NCBI GenBank assembly: GCA_020637165.1
Contig: JACJWN010000003.1
Coordinates: forward strand, 496,001 to 560,000
DNA: 64,000 nucleotides
DNA from: Mycolicibacterium sp.
Lineage (GTDB): Bacteria > Actinomycetota > Actinomycetes > Mycobacteriales > Mycobacteriaceae
Direction: 5' to 3'
The notes beneath the pieces are model-generated. The model was not told the origin of the DNA and made no database searches. It saw only the letters and a program-made list of their open reading frames with translations. This document shows positions 59,022 through 64,000 of the stretch, one piece after another. The translations under genes and the position numbers were made by a program. Every line of letters begins with the position of its first letter. The stretch's first letter is position 1.

Positions 59022-60458
59022 ATGACAACGGTCAAGAATTTCATCAACGGTGAGATGGTCGACTCCGCCGCGGGCACGACCATGGCGATCATCGATCCCA
59101 CCACCGGGGACAAGTACGGCACCGCGCCGCTGTCCGACGAGCAAGACGTGGACAAGGCCTACCAGGCGGCCGCCGCGGCCTTCACCGACTGGAAGCGGAC
59201 CACACCGTCGCAGCGGCAGAAGGCCCTGCTCGATTTCGCCGACGACGTCGAACGGCACACCAAGAGCCTGGTCGCCGCCGAGGGCCGCAACACCGGTAAG
59301 CCCAACCACGTCACGATGGCCGAAGAGATCCCGCCGATGCTTGACCAGATCCGGTTCTTCGCCGGCGCGGCCCGCATCCTGGAGGGCAAATCGGCCGGCG
59401 AGTACATGGAAAACCACACCTCCTGGATCCGGCGTGAGCCGGTGGGTGTGATCGGTCAGGTCGCCCCGTGGAACTACCCGATGATGATGGCGATCTGGAA
59501 GTTCTGCCCGGCGATCGCCGCCGGAAACACCGTGGTGATCAAGCCCAGTGACACCACCCCGGTCAGCACGGTGATGCTGGCCGAGATCGCCGCCCGGCAC
59601 CTCCCGCCCGGAGTGCTCAACGTGGTCTGCGGGGACCGCGTCACCGGGGCCGCCGTCGTCGCCCACCCGACCCCGCAGATGGTGTCGATCACCGGTTCGG
59701 TGGCCGCGGGACGGGCGGTGGCCACCAGTGCCGGCAGCCACCTCAAGCGCACCCACCTCGAACTCGGCGGCAAGGCGCCGGTGATCGTCTTCGACGACGC
59801 CGACATCGCCGCGGCGGCCGAGGGCATTGCAACCGCGGGCTACTTCAACGCCGGGCAGGACTGCACCGCGGCCACCCGGGTGCTGGCCCACGCGGGAATC
59901 GCCAAGGAGCTCACCGAGGCCCTGGCCGAGCAGGCAAAGGGCGCCACCACGACCTTCGGTCGCCCGGCCGAGGACGAGGAGGGCTGGATCCCGCCGGTGA
60001 ACAACCCCTCCCAACTGGAGCGGGTGCTCGGCTTCCTGCTGGAGATCCCCAAGCACGCCGTCCTGGCCGCGGGCGGAAACCGCTTGGGTGACAAGGGCTT
60101 CTACATCGAACCGACGGTCATCGGCAATCTGCGCCAGGGGGACCGGCACGTCCAGGAAGAGATCTTCGGGCCGGTGATCACCGTTCAGTCGTTCTCCGAC
60201 GAGGATGACGCCATCCGGCAGGCCAACGGGGTCGAGTACGGCCTGGCCTCCTCGGTATGGACCAAGGATGTGTCACGGGCGATCCGGGTGTCCAACGCGC
60301 TGGACTTCGGGTGCGTGTGGATCAACACCCACATCCCACTGGTCGCCGAGATGCCGCACGGCGGCTACAAGGCATCCGGCCACGGCAAGGATCTGTCGAT
60401 GTACGGACTGGAGGACTACACCCGCATCAAGCACGTGATGGCCTTCACCGGGCGGTAG
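59022..60458 (+). CDS. Aminobutyraldehyde-type NAD(P)-dependent aldehyde dehydrogenase
   Basis: A 478-residue ALDH-superfamily enzyme. The catalytic Cys is in AGYFNAGQDCTAATR near residue 284, the general-base Glu in THLELGGKAPVIVF near 250, the coenzyme region is VGVIGQVAPWNYPMMMAIWK and the glycine motif is SITGSVAAGRAV. The sequence resembles gamma-aminobutyraldehyde dehydrogenases (PatD/YdcW type) more than succinate-semialdehyde dehydrogenases. With gabT it suggests putrescine to GABA to succinate semialdehyde flow. ATG at 59022 with AAGGA ahead. In M. tuberculosis this place after gabT holds fadD9 instead. Confidence 0.88.
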   Translation: MTTVKNFINGEMVDSAAGTTMAIIDPTTGDKYGTAPLSDEQDVDKAYQAAAAAFTDWKRTTPSQRQKALLDFADDVERHTKSLVAAEGRNTGKPNHVTMAEEIPPMLDQIRFFAGAARILEGKSAGEYMENHTSWIRREPVGVIGQVAPWNYPMMMAIWKFCPAIAAGNTVVIKPSDTTPVSTVMLAEIAARHLPPGVLNVVCGDRVTGAAVVAHPTPQMVSITGSVAAGRAVATSAGSHLKRTHLELGGKAPVIVFDDADIAAAAEGIATAGYFNAGQDCTAATRVLAHAGIAKELTEALAEQAKGATTTFGRPAEDEEGWIPPVNNPSQLERVLGFLLEIPKHAVLAAGGNRLGDKGFYIEPTVIGNLRQGDRHVQEEIFGPVITVQSFSDEDDAIRQANGVEYGLASSVWTKDVSRAIRVSNALDFGCVWINTHIPLVAEMPHGGYKASGHGKDLSMYGLEDYTRIKHVMAFTGR

Positions 60459-60473
60459 CCGCCATCTCGGTCG

Positions 60474-60857
60474 TCAGAGCAGCGCTACCCCGAGTAGCGC
60501 GACCGCTACGAGCGGGAAAACACCCTGGGTGATGGCCGCCCTGGCCTTGTCCGGCGAGGACGCCAGCAGCACCACCGCCGCCGCCAGCATGGAGCCCACC
60601 GAGGCGAGGACCAGCGCGACGCCGACGCTGCGCTGCCCCGAAGCGACCATGATTATTCCGACAGCCGCGACGACGGCCAGGAACAGGTTGTAGAAGCCCT
60701 GATTGAACGCCAACTGCTTAGTGGTCTGAGCCTCCTCTGCGGTGGTCCCGAACACCGCGCGGGTCCGGGGTGAAGTCCACGTCAGCGACTCCATCACGAA
60801 GATGTAGACGTGCAACAGTGCGGCGAGCCCGGCAAAGACCAGTGCCACGGTGATCAT
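60474..60857 (-). CDS. DUF1304 family membrane protein
   Basis: A 127-residue protein with four hydrophobic helices (about residues 3-24, 50-70, 77-97 and 110-127). The family motif HVYIFVMESLTW lies near residue 16, and NQGFYNLFLAVVAAVG near residue 52. DUF1304 proteins are small integral membrane proteins of unknown function. ATG at 60857. It runs in the ruv direction 55 bases downstream of the ruvB stop, and is convergent with the dehydrogenase. Confidence 0.88.
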   Translation of the reverse strand: MITVALVFAGLAALLHVYIFVMESLTWTSPRTRAVFGTTAEEAQTTKQLAFNQGFYNLFLAVVAAVGIIMVASGQRSVGVALVLASVGSMLAAAVVLLASSPDKARAAITQGVFPLVAVALLGVALL

Positions 60858-60912
60858 CGGCTCTCCCAGCTTCGGTCATCTGTGTGATCGGAACTCCGGG
60901 TGATCATAAGGC

Positions 60913-61971
60913 TCATTCGAACAGCCCGGCCTGCCCGAACGCCCCGGCGGAGGGCGGCGGCGTCATCCCCAGGTGTGTCCAGGCCAGCGGTGTCGCGACC
61001 CGGCCGCGCGACGTGCGCGCGACCATCCCGGCGCGCACCAGGAATGGTTCGCACACCTCCTCCACGGTGGCTGCTTCCTCTCCCACCGCCACCGCCAGTG
61101 TCGACACCCCGACCGGCCCGCCGCCAAAGCTGCGGATCAGCGCCGACAGCACCGCCCGGTCGAGGCGGTCCAGGCCGAGCTCGTCGACGTCGTAGACCTC
61201 AAGGGCCGCCTTGGCGATATCCCTGGTGATGACCCCGTCGGCGCGAACCTCGGCGTAGTCGCGGACCCGGCGCAACAGCCGGTTGGCGATGCGCGGGGTG
61301 CCGCGGGACCGGCGGGCGATCTCGGCGCCGGCCTCCCCGCCGAGTTCGATGCCCAGGATGCCCGCCGAGCGGTTCAGCACCTGTTCCAACTCGACCGGCT
61401 CGTAGAAGTCCATGTGCGCGGTGAAGCCGAACCGGTCCCGCAGCGGCCCGGTCAGCGCACCGGACCGGGTGGTGGCGCCGACCAGGGTGAACGGCGCCAC
61501 GTCCAGGGGAATCGACGTCGCGCCGGGGCCTTTGCCCACCACTACGTCGACCCGGAAGTCCTCCATCGCCAGATAGAGCATCTCCTCGGCGGGCCGCGCG
61601 ATGCGATGGATCTCGTCGATGAACAGCACGTCGCCCTCGATGAGGTTGGACAGCATGGCCGCGAGGTCACCGGCCCGCTCCAGCGCGGGGCCCGAGGTGA
61701 CCCGCAGCGAGGAGCCGAGTTCGTGGGCGATGATCATCGACAGGGAGGTCTTGCCCAGACCGGGCGGACCGGACAGCAGGATGTGGTCCGGTGTGCCGCC
61801 GCGGTTCTTGGCGCCCTCGATGACCAGTTGCAGCTGCTCACGAACCCGCGGCTGGCCGATGAACTCATCCAGCGACCGCGGCCGGAGCCCGGCGTCGATG
61901 TCCCCCTCGCCGACGCTCAAGGCCGGCGAGACGTCCCGCTCGGACTCTCCGTCCTCCTCGAACCGGCTCAT
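60913..61971 (-). CDS. ruvB: Holliday junction ATP-dependent helicase RuvB
   Basis: The hexameric AAA+ motor of branch migration. The 352 residues contain [19 protein letters not shown], Walker [18 protein letters not shown] near residue 67, Walker [19 protein letters not shown] near 116, sensor [18 protein letters not shown] and a C-terminal winged helix ([17 protein letters not shown]). ATG at 61971 overlaps the ruvA stop as ATGA. Confidence 0.98.
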   Translation of the reverse strand: MSRFEEDGESERDVSPALSVGEGDIDAGLRPRSLDEFIGQPRVREQLQLVIEGAKNRGGTPDHILLSGPPGLGKTSLSMIIAHELGSSLRVTSGPALERAGDLAAMLSNLIEGDVLFIDEIHRIARPAEEMLYLAMEDFRVDVVVGKGPGATSIPLDVAPFTLVGATTRSGALTGPLRDRFGFTAHMDFYEPVELEQVLNRSAGILGIELGGEAGAEIARRSRGTPRIANRLLRRVRDYAEVRADGVITRDIAKAALEVYDVDELGLDRLDRAVLSALIRSFGGGPVGVSTLAVAVGEEAATVEEVCEPFLVRAGMVARTSRGRVATPLAWTHLGMTPPPSAGAFGQAGLFE

Positions 61972-62561
61972 CTGTTCTTTCCGAGCAGGGACAGGGCCGC
62001 GCGCAGGGCGTTCGACGTTCCGGCCTCCGGGTCGTTGGCGAGCACCTTGTCACACGCCTCCTCCGCCTGCTTGGCCGCAAAGCCGAGCCCGACAAGGGCT
62101 TCGACCACCGGGCCGCGGATGGCACCGGCACCCGCAACCGCCGCTCCCCCACCTCCCGGTGCGGCCGGGATCTTGTCCCGCAGTTCCAGAACCATCCGCT
62201 CGGCACCGCGCTTGCCGATCCCCGGCACCCTGGTCAGCGCAGTCACATCACCTTCGGCCAGCGCACGGCACAGCGCCGCGGCGTCGTACACCGCCAGCGT
62301 CGCCAGGGCGATCTTGGGCCCGACACCGGACACCCCGAGCAGGGTGAGGAAAAGGTCGCGGGCCTCGGTGTCGGCGAAACCGTAGAGGGTCTGGGAATCC
62401 TCGCGGACGATCATCGCGGTGATCAGCCGGGTCTGCGCCCCCCGCTTCAGCGTGGCCAGTGTCGAAGGGGTGGCCATCACCCTGTATCCCACCCCGGCCG
62501 CCTCGATGACGGCATGGTCCAGGGCGATGTCGATCACCTCACCGCGTACCGAGGCGATCAC
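61968..62561 (-). CDS. ruvA: Holliday junction DNA-binding subunit RuvA
   Basis: Binds the four-way junction and loads RuvB. The 197 residues have an OB fold ([27 protein letters not shown]), two helix-hairpin-helix motifs ([16 protein letters not shown] and [19 protein letters not shown]) and a flexible Gly/Ala linker. A C-terminal RuvB-binding domain follows ([22 protein letters not shown]). The start is GTG at 62561, overlapping ruvC as GTGA. Confidence 0.97.
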   Translation of the reverse strand: MIASVRGEVIDIALDHAVIEAAGVGYRVMATPSTLATLKRGAQTRLITAMIVREDSQTLYGFADTEARDLFLTLLGVSGVGPKIALATLAVYDAAALCRALAEGDVTALTRVPGIGKRGAERMVLELRDKIPAAPGGGGAAVAGAGAIRGPVVEALVGLGFAAKQAEEACDKVLANDPEAGTSNALRAALSLLGKNR

Positions 62562-63112
62562 CGCAGGGCCTTCAGCCGTGCCTGGTAGCGCTTGCGCTGC
62601 TCGGCGGCGGCGGCCTCCGCCTTGGCCATGCGGGCGATCATCGGAGCGCGCCAACAATGACAGATCGCCAGCGCGAGCGCGTCCGCGGCATCAGCGGGTG
62701 TCGGTTTCTGTTGCAGCTCAAGAATTTTCGTGACCATCGCCGTCACCTGAGCCTTGTCGGCGCGGCCGTTGCCGGTGACGGCGGCCTTGACTTCGCTGGG
62801 CGTGTGGAAATAGACGTCGATATCCCGGCGGGCGGCGGCCAATGCGATGACCCCGCCGGCCTGCGCGGTTCCCATCGCGGTGTTGGCATTGGCATTGGCG
62901 AACACCCGTTCAATGGCGATGACGTCGGGAAGATGAGTGTCCATCCAGTGCTCGACCGCCTCGCTGATGGCCAGCAGCCTCTGCGCCAGCGGCTCGCCGG
63001 ACGGGGTGCGCACGACGTCGACGTCAAGCGCGATGACCTGACGGCCCGTCCGACTCTCGATCACCGACAGGCCGCACCGGGTCAGCCCCGGGTCCACACC
63101 CATCACCCGCAC
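62558..63112 (-). CDS. ruvC: Holliday junction resolvase RuvC
   Basis: Cuts Holliday junctions symmetrically. The 184 residues begin at GTG 63112 ([19 protein letters not shown]), with the first acidic residue in VDPG. The others are in [18 protein letters not shown] and [24 protein letters not shown] site stands 8 bases ahead, and a longer frame (63133) is not needed. It heads the ruvC-ruvA-ruvB run and is preceded by a LexA box, so it should be DNA-damage induced. Confidence 0.97.
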   Translation of the reverse strand: MRVMGVDPGLTRCGLSVIESRTGRQVIALDVDVVRTPSGEPLAQRLLAISEAVEHWMDTHLPDVIAIERVFANANANTAMGTAQAGGVIALAAARRDIDVYFHTPSEVKAAVTGNGRADKAQVTAMVTKILELQQKPTPADAADALALAICHCWRAPMIARMAKAEAAAAEQRKRYQARLKALR

Positions 63113-63136
63113 GCAAACGCCTCTCGTCGCCAAGCT

Positions 63137-63159
63137 ACGAACAATTGTTCGATAGCCTA
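63137..63159 (-). promoter_or_regulatory. LexA (SOS) box and -10 element of the ruvCAB operon
   Basis: On the minus strand TCGAACAATTGTTCGT (63152-63137) matches the mycobacterial LexA consensus TCGAAC-N4-GTTCGA at 11 of 12 positions; CGAACAATTGTTCG is a perfect palindrome. The -10 hexamer TAGGCT (63159-63154) lies one base upstream, so LexA would sit over the transcription start. Confidence 0.9.
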
Positions 63160-63189
63160 CCGCCCGAGGGTGTCACTCGGCGTCAACCC

Positions 63190-63248
63190 GCGAGCGCGCG
63201 TGTCGGTAGGCCGACACGCCGCGATGGCATTCCGTGCACGCACGCTCG
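63190..63248. repeat. Palindromic dispersed element, copy B (ruvC-yebC gap)
   Basis: Outer arms CGAGCG (63191-63196) and CGCTCG (63243-63248) continue after one mismatch. An inner hairpin GTGTCGG-TAGG-CCGACAC lies at 63200-63217. It contains CCGACACGCCGC (63211-63222), the core shared with the copies at 16158-16219 and 49156-49216, and aligns along its length with the reverse complement of the former. It lies downstream of the yebC-family gene. Confidence 0.85.
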
Positions 63249-63276
63249 GCACGACGTCGCGTGCCGCTGGCGGGCG

Positions 63277-64000
63277 TCAGTCCTCGTCGAGTTGGGCCGC
63301 GACGTCGTCCGGGATGTCGATATTGGTGTAGACGTCCTGCACGTCGTCGCTGTCCTCGAGTGCGTCGACGAGCCTGAGCACCTTGCGGGCGGCGTCGATG
63401 TCGACCGGCACCGTCACCGACGGCTGGAAACTGGCCTCGGCGGAGTCGTAGTCGATGCCGGCGTCCTGCAGGGCGCTGCGCACCGCCACCAGGTCGGTCG
63501 GTTCGCAGACGACCTCGAAGCTGTCGCCGAGGTCGTTGACCTCCTCCGCGCCGGCCTCCAGCACGGCCAGCAGCACATCATCCTCGGACAACCCGTTCTT
63601 CTCCAGCGTCACCACGCCCTTGCGGGAGAACAGGTAGGCCACCGAACCGGGGTCGGCCATGTTGCCGCCGTTGCGGGTCATCGCGACCCGCACCTCTCCC
63701 GCGGCGCGATTGCGGTTGTCGGTCAGACACTCGATGAGCACCGCGACACCGTTGGGGCCATAGCCCTCGTAGGTGATGTTCTGCCAGTCCGCGCCGCCGG
63801 CCTCCTCGCCGGCGCCGCGCTTGCGGGCCCGCTCGATGTTGTCATTGGGCACCGAGGACTTCTTGGCCTTCTGGATGGCGTCGTAGAGGGTGGGGTTGCC
63901 GCCCGGGTCACCGCCGCCCACACGGGCCGCGACCTCGATGTTCTTGATCAGCTTGGCGAACATCTTGCCGCGCTTGGCGTCGATGACGGCCTTCTTGTGC
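63277..64000 (-). CDS. YebC/TACO1 family regulatory protein (5' end outside window)
   Basis: Reads from the right edge as [23 protein letters not shown] (in part), so the usual MSGHSKWATTK start lies beyond base 64000. About 241 residues are visible out of about 250. Family motifs include [25 protein letters not shown] and [22 protein letters not shown], and the C-terminal acidic end is [11 protein letters not shown]. It matches Rv2603c, annotated as a probable transcriptional regulator; related proteins in other bacteria and mitochondria promote translation of proline-rich stretches. The stop at 63277 is followed by palindromic copy B. Confidence 0.95.
   Translation of the reverse strand, partial: HKKAVIDAKRGKMFAKLIKNIEVAARVGGGDPGGNPTLYDAIQKAKKSSVPNDNIERARKRGAGEEAGGADWQNITYEGYGPNGVAVLIECLTDNRNRAAGEVRVAMTRNGGNMADPGSVAYLFSRKGVVTLEKNGLSEDDVLLAVLEAGAEEVNDLGDSFEVVCEPTDLVAVRSALQDAGIDYDSAEASFQPSVTVPVDIDAARKVLRLVDALEDSDDVQDVYTNIDIPDDVAAQLDED

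Overview
This 64 kb window is core chromosome of a high-GC mycobacterium. It is probably a rapid grower of the Mycolicibacterium type rather than the M. tuberculosis complex. The gene content and many protein N-termini match mycobacterial families closely: mIHF, a PyrR-controlled pyr operon, bifunctional Rel, hemophore-type secreted protein, NlhH-like esterase and DUF4190-cyclophilin. Nearly all genes run on the minus strand. GTG starts, 4-bp ATGA/GTGA overlaps and probable leaderless promoters are common. I see no rRNA, tRNA, insertion sequence, prophage or CRISPR array.

Layout. 1-7.7 kb: fmt (cut by the left edge), lemA, a DUF2207 membrane protein, a helicase-dead priA, a VWA protein, then on the plus strand an NlhH-like esterase and a hemophore-type secreted protein. 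7.6-11.6 kb: metK, coaBC, rpoZ, gmk, mihF. 12.0-20.9 kb: the complete pyrimidine operon pyrR-pyrB-pyrC-(membrane protein)-carA-carB-pyrF, with a recognisable PyrR-binding RNA hairpin in the leader. 21.0-23.1 kb: a serine beta-lactamase-fold hydrolase and a convergent methyltransferase. 23.1-30.8 kb: nusB, efp, pepQ, a 4-TM protein (plus strand), then the shikimate genes aroQ-aroB-aroK-aroC, an orphan prepilin peptidase and aroE. 30.8-37.1 kb: mltG, ruvX, alaS, a YjbQ-family enzyme and rarA. 37.1-46.5 kb: an HxxxDG acyltransferase-like protein, aspS, a zinc metallopeptidase, two small proteins, hisS, a glyoxalase-II-like hydrolase and two tandem membrane cyclophilins. 46.5-49.2 kb: a two-domain universal stress protein divergent from an amino-acid permease. 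49.2-57.4 kb: the chain yajC-secD-secF-lipoprotein-apt-rel. 57.6-60.9 kb: gabT with an aminoaldehyde dehydrogenase, then DUF1304. 60.9-64 kb: ruvC-ruvA-ruvB behind a near-perfect LexA box, and a YebC-family gene cut by the right edge.

The window joins two blocks that are far apart in M. tuberculosis (pyrR-fmt and nusB-yebC). It lacks the PE/PPE pair between pyrF and mihF, and the genes between aroC and the prepilin peptidase, known in M. tuberculosis.

No clearly new multi-gene system is present; most of this is housekeeping DNA. The points most worth a second look are: secD, whose frame is broken at a 5-base G run beside a 21-bp tandem repeat; a family of dispersed palindromic elements sharing one 12-bp core; 21-bp iterons upstream of the VWA gene; stop-codon-carrying 17-18 bp repeats after the prepilin peptidase; the cyclophilin duplication with domain swap; and several short in-frame repeats that may vary between strains.
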